A DNA stretch of 64,000 nucleotides from an uncultured Treponema sp. (GCF_945873775.1 NZ_CAMCEC010000006.1:56661-120660); one strand, 5' to 3'. Positions 42,343 through 51,027 are shown, counted from the first letter of the stretch. Program-made: numbers and translations. The notes: a model not told the origin generated them from the sequence alone.

Positions 42343-43731
42343 TTATTTTTTCACGCCAGCCATTTCTTCTGGATGGAAAACTTCGTTAAATTTTTCAGCT
42401 GTAAGGAAGCCAAGCTGTACGCAGGCATCTTTAAGTGAAATATTTTCTTCGTAAGCTTTGTGGCTTGTTTTTGCCGCGTTTTCGTATCCGATGTATGGGT
42501 TCAAGGCTGTTACAAGCATCAGGGAATTATACAAGTTGAAGTGCATTTTTTCCTTGTTTGCTGTGATTCCAACCGCGCAGTTTTTATTGAAACTTACCAT
42601 TACTTCAGCAAGAAGCCTTACAGACTGAAGAAAATTATATGCGATTACCGGCATAAATACATTCAGCTCAAAGTTTCCCTGTGAAGCAGCCATTCCAACA
42701 GCCGCGTCATTTCCCATAACCTGAACGGCAACCATAGTCATTGCTTCGCACTGTGTCGGATTTACTTTTCCCGGCATGATTGAAGAGCCCGGCTCATTTT
42801 CTGGAATATGAATTTCACCGATTCCGCATCTTGGACCGGAAGCAAGCCATCTTACATCGTTTGCAATTTTCATCAAATCGGCAGCAAGCGCTTTTAAAGC
42901 TCCGTGCGCAAATACAATTTCATCTTTTGAAGTCAACGCATGGAATTTGTTTGGCGCTGTAATGAAATCTTTTCCAGTAAGCTCTGAAACTTTCTTTGCA
43001 ACAAGAGTGTCAAATCCAGCCGGCGCATTAAGTCCAGTTCCAACCGCTGTTCCTCCCAAAGCAAGCTGCTTTAAATATGGAAGGGAAGAAGAAAGCATTT
43101 CCTTGTCGCGCTCAAGGGAAGTTCTCCAGCCTGAAATTTCCTGCGAGAACTGAATCGGAACTGCGTCCTGAAGGTGAGTGCGTCCTGATTTTACAATGCC
43201 TTCATTTACTTTTTCTAGTTTCTTGAAAGTGTCAACAAGCGTGTCGATTGCTGGAAAAAGCTTGTCTTCAACTTCAACAACAGCGGCAATGTGCATTGCA
43301 GTTGGAAAAGTGTCATTTGAAGACTGGCTCATGTTTATGTCGTCATTCGGATGGCAAAGTTTTTCGCCTGCAATCTGGTTTGCTCTGTTCGCAATGACTT
43401 CATTTGTGTTCATGTTTGACTGTGTACCAGAACCTGTCTGCCATACAACAAGCGGAAAGTTTTCGTTCAACGAGCCTGAAATAACTTCATCGCAAGCCTG
43501 AGAAATTGCCTTGAGCTTTTTGTCTGTCATTTTTTCAGGTTTGAGCGCATTGTTCGCAAGAGCCGCCGCCTTTTTCAGATAACCAAAAGCCTTTGTGATT
43601 TCGCAAGGCATTGTTTCAATTCCAACGCCAATAAGGAAATTTTCGTGGCTGCGTTCAGTCTGCGCGCCCCAGAGTTTGTCAGCAGGAACTTTTACTTCTC
43701 CCATGCTGTCATGTTCAATTCTGTATTCCAT
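42343..43731 (-). CDS. fumC: class II fumarate hydratase
   Basis: A 462-residue homotetrameric, iron-free fumarase that interconverts malate and fumarate. It has SGSGTQSNMNTNEV (about 98-111), the catalytic region SSNDTFPTA (about 138-146), GRTHLQDA (about 185-192) and the family signature GSSIMPGKVNP (about 315-325). It lies one base after mdh and directly upstream of hdrB. Codon use is A/T-ending like the chromosome and unlike the hdr genes. It supplies fumarate to the reductase encoded at the operon end. Confidence 0.95.
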   Translation of the reverse strand: MEYRIEHDSMGEVKVPADKLWGAQTERSHENFLIGVGIETMPCEITKAFGYLKKAAALANNALKPEKMTDKKLKAISQACDEVISGSLNENFPLVVWQTGSGTQSNMNTNEVIANRANQIAGEKLCHPNDDINMSQSSNDTFPTAMHIAAVVEVEDKLFPAIDTLVDTFKKLEKVNEGIVKSGRTHLQDAVPIQFSQEISGWRTSLERDKEMLSSSLPYLKQLALGGTAVGTGLNAPAGFDTLVAKKVSELTGKDFITAPNKFHALTSKDEIVFAHGALKALAADLMKIANDVRWLASGPRCGIGEIHIPENEPGSSIMPGKVNPTQCEAMTMVAVQVMGNDAAVGMAASQGNFELNVFMPVIAYNFLQSVRLLAEVMVSFNKNCAVGITANKEKMHFNLYNSLMLVTALNPYIGYENAAKTSHKAYEENISLKDACVQLGFLTAEKFNEVFHPEEMAGVKK

Positions 43732-44673
43732 TTAGAACTCCAGCTGCTTGATTACGTCTTTGAGGCAATCTGCGGAATGCTTGAGCTGTGCAATTTCGTT
43801 GTCTGTAAGAGGAGCAACAAGACGGCCTGTGATTCCATGTCCGCCAACAACTGTAAGTATGCTCAAACATACATCGTTGATTCCGTATTCGCCTGTAAGC
43901 ATTGAAGAAGCGATTGTAACAGAGTCATTTGAATTTTTGATGATTTCGCAAAGACGTGCTGTTGTAGCTCCGATTCCGTAGTTTGTGCATTTTTTTGCTG
44001 AAATAATGATTCCGCCTGATTTGCGTACAAAGTCTTCAATTTCAGCGTGGTCAGGCTTTGCGTTTCCTTTTCCATTGAGGCTGTCGTAGTATGAGTCTAC
44101 AGGAACAGAAGCTACGTTTACCAAAGACCACGGAACAAATGAAGAGTCTCCGTGCTCGCCGAAAACATAAGCGTGAAGGTTAGGCTGTCCAATTCCGTAT
44201 ACATCAGCGATTTTTGTGCGCAATCTTGCTGTGTCAAGCAAAGTTCCAGTTCCAATGATGTGGTCAGCAGGAATTCCAGATGTTTTTACAAACTGATATG
44301 TAAGAATGTCAACAGGATTTGCAACGATGATATAAATTGCGTTTGGAGCGACTTTTGCAATCTGCGGAATAATTGACTTTGTTATGTTTACATTTGTCTG
44401 CGCAAGGTCAAGACGAGACTGTCCCGGCTTGCGTGCAACCCCAGAAGTCAAGATTACAAGGTCTGAATCTTTTGCGTCTTCATAAGAGCCGTCGTGAATA
44501 TTTACAGGGCTCATATATGGAGTTCCCTGGCGAATGTCCAGAGCTTCTCCCATAGCGCGGTTTTTGTCAATGTCAATCATAACGATTTCAGTTGCAATGC
44601 TTTTAAGACAAAGGGCATAAGCAATAGATGAGCCAACTTGTCCAGCACCAATAATGGTGATTTTGTTTGCCAT
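43732..44673 (-). CDS. mdh: LDH-fold malate dehydrogenase
   Basis: A 313-residue NAD-dependent 2-hydroxyacid dehydrogenase. The NAD motif is GAGQVGS (9-15), the catalytic pair Asp147 and His174 (GEHGD), and the substrate Arg residues 87 and 150. The overall sequence is LDH-like, but the specificity residue is Arg81 (VARKPG) where lactate dehydrogenases have Gln, which in known engineering and evolution gives malate/oxaloacetate use. The following fumarase gene supports this. ATG at 44673 is chosen for its AGGAG site; the upstream in-frame ATG at 44754 lies at the transcription start. Confidence 0.88.
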   Translation of the reverse strand: MANKITIIGAGQVGSSIAYALCLKSIATEIVMIDIDKNRAMGEALDIRQGTPYMSPVNIHDGSYEDAKDSDLVILTSGVARKPGQSRLDLAQTNVNITKSIIPQIAKVAPNAIYIIVANPVDILTYQFVKTSGIPADHIIGTGTLLDTARLRTKIADVYGIGQPNLHAYVFGEHGDSSFVPWSLVNVASVPVDSYYDSLNGKGNAKPDHAEIEDFVRKSGGIIISAKKCTNYGIGATTARLCEIIKNSNDSVTIASSMLTGEYGINDVCLSILTVVGGHGITGRLVAPLTDNEIAQLKHSADCLKDVIKQLEF

Positions 44674-44759
44674 AAATATCTCCTGTGTGCAAATGGTTTT
44701 AAAAGAGCCGCCGCATAGCCTGAAGAAAATTCCTTCTATGACAGCAACATTCAAATTAT

Positions 44760-44788
44760 ATTATAACACAAAAAAATATACCTGTTAA
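44760..44788 (-). promoter_or_regulatory. promoter of the mdh-fumC-hdr-flx-frd operon
   Basis: On the minus strand TTAACA (44788-44783), a 17-nt spacer and TATAAT (44765-44760) precede a leader of about 80 nt. A second TATAAT overlaps at 44760-44755. It is the only strong promoter seen for the whole 11-gene operon. Confidence 0.78.
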
Positions 44789-44846
44789 TGAAAATAAAAA
44801 CGAAAACTGCCTTTTAAGCCCGAATTTGACGATTTTTCAATTTTCT

Positions 44847-44862
44847 TGTGAAATTTGTAACA
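44847..44862. promoter_or_regulatory. CRP-like site 1
   Basis: TGTGA-N6-TAACA, one mismatch from the CRP-type palindrome TGTGA-N6-TCACA. Its centre is about 102 bp upstream of the predicted mdh transcription start. Confidence 0.5.
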
Positions 44863-44877
44863 ACTTACAGAAAATAT

Positions 44878-44893
44878 TGTGATTTTATTCACA
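44878..44893. promoter_or_regulatory. CRP-like site 2, perfect palindrome
   Basis: TGTGA-TTTTAT-TCACA is a perfect CRP-type palindrome, 31 bp (about three helical turns) from site 1. Its centre is near -58 for the divergent helicase gene and near -133 for mdh. Confidence 0.6.
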
Positions 44894-44908
44894 TATAAAA
44901 TTTGCTTG

Positions 44909-44937
44909 TTGAACATTTTTTTCTTTCAATCTAAAAT
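44909..44937 (+). promoter_or_regulatory. promoter of the JAMM-DinG gene, leaderless type
   Basis: TTGAAC (44909-44914), a 17-nt spacer and TAAAAT (44932-44937) end 10 nt before the ATG at 44948. No Shine-Dalgarno is present. Confidence 0.7.
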
Positions 44938-44947
44938 ACCGCTGATT

Positions 44948-47395
44948 ATGGAAGCCTTGAAAAGATTCAGCCAAAATGCAATTGATGCTATGCGCTCTGA
45001 TATTGAAGACGCAGACGGAAACGAAGTTTTTTGGGCTGGAAAAATAAATTTGGAAGGCATTGTTGTTTCTGTTCAGGCTGGTTCCCGCGGAAACGAAAAT
45101 TCCGTAGTTGTAAATAAAAATGCTGCAAGAGAAGGAAATGTCATAATTCATAATCACCCAAGCGGAAACCTTTCTCCTAGCGAGGCAGACCAAAATATTG
45201 CCTACAATGCTTCTGACACTTCGCTTGGATTTTACATAGTTGACAATGAAGTTTCCCGGGTTTATGTGGTTGTGGAGCCTGTAAAGCCTAAAAAAATTGA
45301 GCTTTTGAATGAGGAAGAAACTGCATTTTTTCTTTCAAGCCAAGGTCCGTTTGCAAAATCCTATGGGAACTACGAAGAGCGTCCGTCTCAAATTTCACTT
45401 TCAAAAGAAATTGCGGCGTCATTTAATAAGGAAAAAATCGGCGTTTTTGAAGCTGGAACTGGAGTTGGAAAAAGTTTTGCGTATTTGATTCCAGCAATGC
45501 TTTGGTCGGTGAAAAACAAGGAATGCGTTGTTGTTTCCACGGGAACTATAAATCTTCAGCAGCAGCTTTTTGAAAAGGACATTCCGTTTGCTCAAAAATT
45601 AATAGGAAAAAAAATAAAGGCGGTGCTTTTAAAAGGCCGGCAAAACTACATCTGTCTTCGCAGGCTTTCAGAAGCGGAAAATGACAGAAGCCTTTTTAAT
45701 GAAGAAATTGAAATTATTGACAAAATAAATGAGTGGGCAAAAACAAGCTCAACAGGAAGCAAAAGCGATCTTACATTTCTTCCATCTGAAAGCGTGTGGT
45801 CAAAAGTCAACAGCGAAAGCGATGCTTGTCTTGGCGGAAGATGTCCGTTCAGGGAAACCTGCTTTGTGATGAAAGTCCGCAATGAAGCTGCCAGCGCAAA
45901 CATAATAATTGTAAACCATCATCTTTTGTTTGCGGACATTGAAAGCAGAATGAGCGGAGCAGGCTACGACAATGCAGCCGTTTTGCCTCCTTACAGGCGG
46001 ATTGTTTTTGACGAAGCCCATGGAATTGAAGACAGCGCGACTAGTTTTTTCAGTGAAATCATAACGCGTTTTAAAGTGATGAAGCAGGTAAATCTTTTGT
46101 TCAGAACTTTTAGAAGCTCAAACACAGGTTTCCTTGTTCAGGCTGCCGCATTTTCTTCCGCTGATGACTGTATGGAACGTGCGCCGGTTCTTGTCAATGG
46201 AATAAAAGATTCTCTTTTGGAACTTGATCAGGTTTCAATTCTTGAGCTTGATGAAAATTTCAATGCAAGAATCCACAGTGCAAACTCTCAGAAATTCGGT
46301 GGAACTTTTAATGCGCTTTCAAAACTGAAATCTGCAATTTCTGCATTTAACAATCTTGTGCGTGAAGTATTGGAAAAAATCGATGACAAGGATTCAGAAG
46401 TTCCGGCAGTTTGGGAAGCAAAAACCGTTCTGCGCCGTCTTGAATCTTTGGCGGCCTTGTGCGGAAATTTTTTGCTTTGGGAAGAAAAAGAAGACACTGT
46501 TTTTTGGCTTCAGAAAGTGAAAATTCCTCCGAAAGTCCCCGGTGAAGATTTTGTGACTTTTGTTCAGTTTATTCAGACTCCGCTGGACATTGCGCCTTTG
46601 ATGAACTCTGGAGTTTTTGAACCGATGAAAACTGTTGTCTGCACAAGCGCGACTTTGCAGATTGACAGAAATTTTGGTTACTGGACTCGCCGTGTTGGAA
46701 TTTCTTTTGCAGAGCCTGAGCGAGTAGCGCAGGACAGTTTTGATTCCCCGTTCCCATACAAAGAAAATGTCTTGTTCGCAGTTCCGAATGACGCGCCATT
46801 CCCAGACAGCTCGTATTTTCAAACCTTTGTTGAAGATGCAGTTCCAAAACTTATTTTGGCTGCAGGTGGAAAAACTCTTGTTCTTTTTACTTCCTATGAC
46901 AGCCTGAAATTTACATTCAATGCAAGCCGGAATATTCTTTCTGAAAACGGAATTGAAGTTTTTAAGCAGGGCGATGAAGACAGATTCAGGCTTCTTGAAA
47001 AATTCAAAAAAGACACAAACAGCGTTTTATTTGCAACCGACAGTTTTTGGGAAGGTGTTGATGTTCCTGGAAGCAGCCTTAGCCAAGTTATAATTGTGAA
47101 GCTTCCGTTTGCAGTTCCGAATGATCCAGTTTTTTCAGCAAGAAGTGAAGCGCTTGAAAAGAAGGGCGGAAATCCTTTTATGCAGCTAAGCCTTCCACAG
47201 GCTGTAATAAAATTCAGGCAGGGTTTCGGACGGCTTGTTAGGCGCGCTGATGACAAAGGCATTGTTGTTGTTTTAGACCGCCGCATAGTCGAAAAAAAAT
47301 ACGGCGGAATTTTTACACGGAGCGTGCCGATGACAAAAAGAATGTATTCGCCTTTGGATGCCATTCTGCACGCCGTTGAAATTTTTTTTAATTGA
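44948..47395 (+). CDS. DinG/XPD-type helicase with N-terminal JAMM (RadC-like) domain
   Basis: An 815-residue fusion. Residues 1-110 form a JAB/JAMM metalloprotease-like domain with Glu26, His68, His70 and Asp81 (HNHPSG then SEAD), the full metal set. From about 140 comes a superfamily 2 helicase: Walker A EAGTGVGKS, four Cys for an XPD-type [4Fe-4S] cluster (YICLRR, then three Cys in ACLGGRCPFRETC), DEAH box FDEAHG, and the C-terminal ATDSFWEGVDVPG and RQGFGRLVRR. ATG 44948 is chosen over 44879, whose extra residues are hydrophobic and cover the promoter. DNA repair is the likely field; the JAMM role is unknown. Confidence 0.9.
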   Translation: MEALKRFSQNAIDAMRSDIEDADGNEVFWAGKINLEGIVVSVQAGSRGNENSVVVNKNAAREGNVIIHNHPSGNLSPSEADQNIAYNASDTSLGFYIVDNEVSRVYVVVEPVKPKKIELLNEEETAFFLSSQGPFAKSYGNYEERPSQISLSKEIAASFNKEKIGVFEAGTGVGKSFAYLIPAMLWSVKNKECVVVSTGTINLQQQLFEKDIPFAQKLIGKKIKAVLLKGRQNYICLRRLSEAENDRSLFNEEIEIIDKINEWAKTSSTGSKSDLTFLPSESVWSKVNSESDACLGGRCPFRETCFVMKVRNEAASANIIIVNHHLLFADIESRMSGAGYDNAAVLPPYRRIVFDEAHGIEDSATSFFSEIITRFKVMKQVNLLFRTFRSSNTGFLVQAAAFSSADDCMERAPVLVNGIKDSLLELDQVSILELDENFNARIHSANSQKFGGTFNALSKLKSAISAFNNLVREVLEKIDDKDSEVPAVWEAKTVLRRLESLAALCGNFLLWEEKEDTVFWLQKVKIPPKVPGEDFVTFVQFIQTPLDIAPLMNSGVFEPMKTVVCTSATLQIDRNFGYWTRRVGISFAEPERVAQDSFDSPFPYKENVLFAVPNDAPFPDSSYFQTFVEDAVPKLILAAGGKTLVLFTSYDSLKFTFNASRNILSENGIEVFKQGDEDRFRLLEKFKKDTNSVLFATDSFWEGVDVPGSSLSQVIIVKLPFAVPNDPVFSARSEALEKKGGNPFMQLSLPQAVIKFRQGFGRLVRRADDKGIVVVLDRRIVEKKYGGIFTRSVPMTKRMYSPLDAILHAVEIFFN

Positions 47396-47398
47396 AAC

Positions 47399-48109
47399 TT
47401 ATTTGCGATTTCCAAAAAGCCTTAAAAGCGAAAGGAAAATGTTTATAAAGTCAAGGTAAAGTTCAAGCGCGCCATAAATCGCGATTTTCTTGAATGAATC
47501 TGAGCTGTCCGCCCTTGAAGAAATGCGCATAATTTTCTGTGAATCATAAGCTGTAAGTCCAGTAAACACAACTACAGACGCAACAGAAATCAGCCAATCG
47601 AACATTGTGCTTCCGGCTCCAAAAAGGAATAAAATTCCGTTCAGCAGAGAAGCTATAATAATTCCGATTAAAGCCATCATAAGGTAGCGTCCGGCTGTTG
47701 TAAGATCCGATTTTGTCTTAATGCCGTAAAGCGACATTCCAAAAAACATTGCCGCTGCGGAAACAAAGCAGACTGCGATTGAGCTTGTTGTGTATGTAAA
47801 GAAAATTGTAGAAATTGTAAGTCCGTTTAAAGCTGAATACAAAATGAACAAAAGCTTTGCGTTTGCTACAGAAATTTTTCTGATTGAAGAAGTAAGACCG
47901 ACTACAAGACCGATCTCCGCAATGCAAAGAATGATAAGTCCCATTCCGCCTGTTGCCTTCAAAATAGAAATAATCAGACCTGATTCTGCTGCGAAAAATG
48001 AAACTGCCGCGCTTACAAGAAGAGCGATTCCCATCCATAAATAAGTTCTTGTTAGAAAAAGTTTCCTTTCAGCTTCTGTTGGAGCATAAAATGCCATTTG
48101 ATTTTCCAT
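47399..48109 (-). CDS. Bax inhibitor-1 / YbhL-like membrane protein
   Basis: A 236-residue protein with seven membrane helices. Features are TRTYLWMGIALLVSAAVSFF at the first helix, YSALNGLTISTIFF (about 92-105), FFGMSLYG and the C-terminal ALELYLDFINIFLSLLRLFG, which is diagnostic for the BI-1/UPF0005 family. Members leak Ca2+ or protons and interact with membrane quality control. It starts with GGAGGA seven bases upstream and ends 4 bp from the convergent helicase gene. Confidence 0.93.
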   Translation of the reverse strand: MENQMAFYAPTEAERKLFLTRTYLWMGIALLVSAAVSFFAAESGLIISILKATGGMGLIILCIAEIGLVVGLTSSIRKISVANAKLLFILYSALNGLTISTIFFTYTTSSIAVCFVSAAAMFFGMSLYGIKTKSDLTTAGRYLMMALIGIIIASLLNGILFLFGAGSTMFDWLISVASVVVFTGLTAYDSQKIMRISSRADSSDSFKKIAIYGALELYLDFINIFLSLLRLFGNRK

Positions 48110-48138
48110 AGATTCCTCCGAAAATTTTTGTTTTTATA

Positions 48139-48167
48139 AATATAATATATTACACATAAAACCGCAA
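48139..48167 (-). promoter_or_regulatory. promoter of the Bax-inhibitor-like gene
   Basis: On the minus strand TTGCGG (48167-48162), a 17-nt spacer and TATATT (48144-48139) precede a leader of about 25 nt that ends in GGAGGA. Confidence 0.6.
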
Positions 48168-48257
48168 ACTGTATTTTTTGTAACAGCGCATTTTTAGTTT
48201 GTTGAAAAAATATCTTTTCTTTTGCAAAAATCCCCATTATAATGTTCCTAAAAGAAT

Positions 48258-48881
48258 ATGATAAGAATTTTTTCAGCTGGAATTTTAATTATTGCATTTT
48301 TTGTTTCATGCGCGGCTTCTGTTGAAGAATCTGAAGTCAAAGATGAAACTTTAAAAAGTTCCGCAGAAAATTTTGAAAGAATCTCTTTATGGTCAAATGA
48401 AATTGAAGCTGATATTTTAAAAGAAAAATTGCCAGGCATAAAAAATGTTTCTTCCAAAACTGCATTGTCGCCGGCTTCTGTTGCTCTGGCTTTTATAGAT
48501 TCAAAATCAGTTTTTCCAAATTTTAAGGATTCATTTGGCCTTGACATTTCTTCAATGGACAAAGAAGCTTTAAAAATTCTTGATTCATTTTTTTATTCAT
48601 TTGAAAAAAACGAGGATTGTGAAAAATATTTTGAAGCTGAAAGTTTATATTCGCTTGTGATTTTTTTGCATGATTTTTCTGAAATAAAAGCGAATGTTTT
48701 AAATCATGTCGCGGGCGAGCCTTTTTTTTCTGATGGAATTTATCAATGCCCAGTAAGAATTTTTCTTAAATCAAATGATAAAAAAAATTCAAGCGCTGAC
48801 ATTTATGCTTATTTAAAAAAAATAGATCAGGAATGGAAAATTTTTCAGCTTGAAATTTTCAGCTGGAACAAAAATTCATAG
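48258..48881 (+). CDS. hypothetical lipoprotein
   Basis: A 207-residue protein with a lipoprotein signal peptide: hydrophobic residues 4-16 and lipobox FVSC with Cys18. The mature part is charged and mostly helical, with an SMDKEALKILDSFF stretch in the middle, and has no family I recognise. TATAAT at 48238-48243 gives a short leader of about 7 nt, so it may also be weakly led. It is followed after 8 bp by the next gene with GGAGGA, so they form a pair. It should sit in a membrane on the periplasmic side. Confidence 0.75.
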   Translation: MIRIFSAGILIIAFFVSCAASVEESEVKDETLKSSAENFERISLWSNEIEADILKEKLPGIKNVSSKTALSPASVALAFIDSKSVFPNFKDSFGLDISSMDKEALKILDSFFYSFEKNEDCEKYFEAESLYSLVIFLHDFSEIKANVLNHVAGEPFFSDGIYQCPVRIFLKSNDKKNSSADIYAYLKKIDQEWKIFQLEIFSWNKNS

Positions 48882-48889
48882 GAGGAACG

Positions 48890-49867
48890 ATGTCTGAAAA
48901 CAAGGAGCTTACAAAAATAGAAAGGGAGCTTGTGCTTCAATATCTTATGGATGACAATGTTCCTCTGACAGTTACGCTTGAAAAAAAGCCGGAGCAAGCT
49001 GACGCGGAAATGATTGACGCAAAAATTCCTGTGCCGGAAAAAGAAAGCCGGATTCCTGCAAGCGCAGTTTTTCCTGTTGCGATTCCTTCTGAGCAAATAA
49101 AAGTTTTGAATCAGGGAATAATTCTTTTAAAAAATCCTGCGCGCACGGTTCTTCCGTTTTTGGGAAAACTTGTAAAAGTTCAGTTTTATTTTAATCATCT
49201 TGGGCTTTATTTTATCACAACGATGAAAGAATGTTCCCAGGGACTTGCAATTGTCATTCCTTCAAGCATAAAAAGAATTCCAGAAATTTTTTCAAAAAAT
49301 GATTATGACTTTAGCGGAAAAATTTCTTACAAAGCGGAAAATTCTGTTGTTGAAATTGACTGCATTCCGATGAAAGGCTACAGAATTTTTTCTACTCCAA
49401 AGTGGTCTGAAATTCCAGAGGAAAATCAGCATGAAGCAAAATCGCTTCTTGAAAAATTTGTGCAGGAAGTAAAATCCGGGCAGGCAAATCCAATCGGAAA
49501 CGGTATTCAGCTTTTGAGCATTGTCCGTTATCTTTCTGAAAAAAATATTTTTCCGCAAGAACCAGTGGAGGACAGAGTAAAGCCGTTTTTTATAATTTTT
49601 GCCGATGACAAAAGAATTGTGCTAGCCTGCGCTGAAAATTCTGAAAATCTTGATTCTGAATTAAAGTACAATCTTTCGCTTTTCTTTACGCTTTCAGAAA
49701 ACAAGCTTTTAAAAAGAACAGTTCAAGTTGAATGTTCTGTTGAAAAAATTTATGAAAACGAAAATTCAAAAAATATAAAATGCATTGCCCTCAAATACGA
49801 AAACTTAAAAGAAGAAGATTCCAGATTTTTATATGAAAGAATCACTGGAAAAATTTTAGGCGAATAA
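48890..49867 (+). CDS. hypothetical cytosolic protein, possibly PilZ-like
   Basis: A 325-residue soluble protein with GGAGGA before its start. The beta-rich part with KVQFYFNHLGLYFITTM and LAIVIPSSIKRIPE recalls PilZ/YcgR N-terminal folds, but no RxxxR plus DxSxxG c-di-GMP motif is seen. The first 20 residues include an ERELVLQYLMDDNVPL helix. I do not recognise the family. It shares a transcript with the preceding lipoprotein gene. Confidence 0.65.
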   Translation: MSENKELTKIERELVLQYLMDDNVPLTVTLEKKPEQADAEMIDAKIPVPEKESRIPASAVFPVAIPSEQIKVLNQGIILLKNPARTVLPFLGKLVKVQFYFNHLGLYFITTMKECSQGLAIVIPSSIKRIPEIFSKNDYDFSGKISYKAENSVVEIDCIPMKGYRIFSTPKWSEIPEENQHEAKSLLEKFVQEVKSGQANPIGNGIQLLSIVRYLSEKNIFPQEPVEDRVKPFFIIFADDKRIVLACAENSENLDSELKYNLSLFFTLSENKLLKRTVQVECSVEKIYENENSKNIKCIALKYENLKEEDSRFLYERITGKILGE

Positions 49868-49886
49868 CATTAGAATGAATTTTAAA

Positions 49887-49910
49887 AGCCAGACATTTTT
49901 GAATCCGGCT
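49887..49910. terminator. terminator between convergent genes
   Basis: AGCCAG (49887-49892) pairs with CCGGCT (49905-49910) with one mismatch. TTAATTTTTT follows on the plus strand. It would end the two-gene plus unit and lies just past the stop of the AI-2E-type gene on the other strand. Confidence 0.6.
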
Positions 49911-49912
49911 GA

Positions 49913-51010
49913 TTAATTTTTTCTATTGAAAAGCGAAAATTTTCTTTTTCTATTATTGAAATTTGTTTTGTTGCCCAAAAGAACTCCAATTGGATTTAGA
50001 ATTTGAATATTTTCGCAGATGATTTTTATAATTACAAGAATCGGAACTGCAAGAATCATTCCTATGAATCCCCAAAGCCAGCCCCAAAGAGAAAGGCTTA
50101 CAAGAATAAGAAATGGAGAAATTCCAAGGTCAGAACCTTCCCAGCGCGGCTCGATAATATTTCCGAGAATAAAATTGACCGCAAGCACAGCTATTCCAAC
50201 ATAAAGAATTTTTCCAAATGAAGGATAAAACTGCAGAACCGCAAATCCAGTTGTAAGCGCCCAGGAAAGAATGGAGCCGAATGTCGGTATGAAATTCAAA
50301 ATGAACGCAAGAAATCCCCAGATAATTGCAAAGTCAAGTCCAATCATAAAGCAGAACAAAAACACAAGAAGTCCTGTGAAAAATGAAATCAAAAATTTTA
50401 TGGAAATGTAGCGCGTTACTTCTGCAATTGTTTTGGTTATAATGAACATTATTTTTCTATTAAGATGCTCTTCCGGGAATGCGGTTTTTACTTTTTCTTT
50501 CATTCCGCGGATTTCAATTAAAAAGAAAACTATAAACAGCGCAATTACAAGTATGACTTTTGCAGTTGAAAACATATAGCTGCTTGCCGCCAATGCAAAA
50601 TTCTGAACAAACGTTCTTACGCCCAATGAATTCCAAAGATTTATAATCAGCGACGAATTTTCATCAAAAGGAATGTGGAAAGCTTCCGCAATTAAACTGT
50701 AGACAGTTGTGAATCTTGCTTCATATTTTGGATAAGCATTTAAAACTGTCCGGCAGCTTGCAACCAAAAGGTTTCCGATTATAAAAAAAGCCGCCGCCGC
50801 TAAAATCACAACTAGAATTATTCCTACAATCCACGGAACATGAAATTTTGTAAGGTTCTTTACAAATGGATAAAAAACAAACGAAAGCATCAACGCAAGC
50901 GTGAGCGGAATAAAAAATGAAGATGTGATTTTTAGAATAACAGTCGCCAAAATTATGGAAGCAAAGAGTAAAATGTAAAAAATGCCTTTTGAATAATTTT
51001 TGTCTTCCAT
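49913..51010 (-). CDS. AI-2E family transporter
   Basis: A 365-residue membrane protein of the AI-2E/PerM family with about eight helices. Typical parts are FFIPLTLALMLSFVFYPFVK near the N-terminus, LAFILNFIPTFGSILS (about 240-255), NFILGNIIEPRWEGSDLGIS (about 287-306, family end motif) and LSLWGWLWGFIGMILAVP. Members export autoinducer-2, act as Na+/H+ antiporters or have unknown substrates, so none is claimed. It is the last gene of the smc operon, 17 bp after serS. Confidence 0.92.
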   Translation of the reverse strand: MEDKNYSKGIFYILLFASIILATVILKITSSFFIPLTLALMLSFVFYPFVKNLTKFHVPWIVGIILVVILAAAAFFIIGNLLVASCRTVLNAYPKYEARFTTVYSLIAEAFHIPFDENSSLIINLWNSLGVRTFVQNFALAASSYMFSTAKVILVIALFIVFFLIEIRGMKEKVKTAFPEEHLNRKIMFIITKTIAEVTRYISIKFLISFFTGLLVFLFCFMIGLDFAIIWGFLAFILNFIPTFGSILSWALTTGFAVLQFYPSFGKILYVGIAVLAVNFILGNIIEPRWEGSDLGISPFLILVSLSLWGWLWGFIGMILAVPILVIIKIICENIQILNPIGVLLGNKTNFNNRKRKFSLFNRKN

Positions 51011-51027
51011 AATTTGACTTCCTATTT

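Noticed and set aside
43732..44673. L-lactate dehydrogenase
   Set aside because: The specificity residue is Arg, not Gln, and fumarase follows directly.
44878..44893. FNR box
   Set aside because: The half sites are TGTGA/TCACA with a 6-bp gap, as for CRP, not TTGAT-N4-ATCAA.
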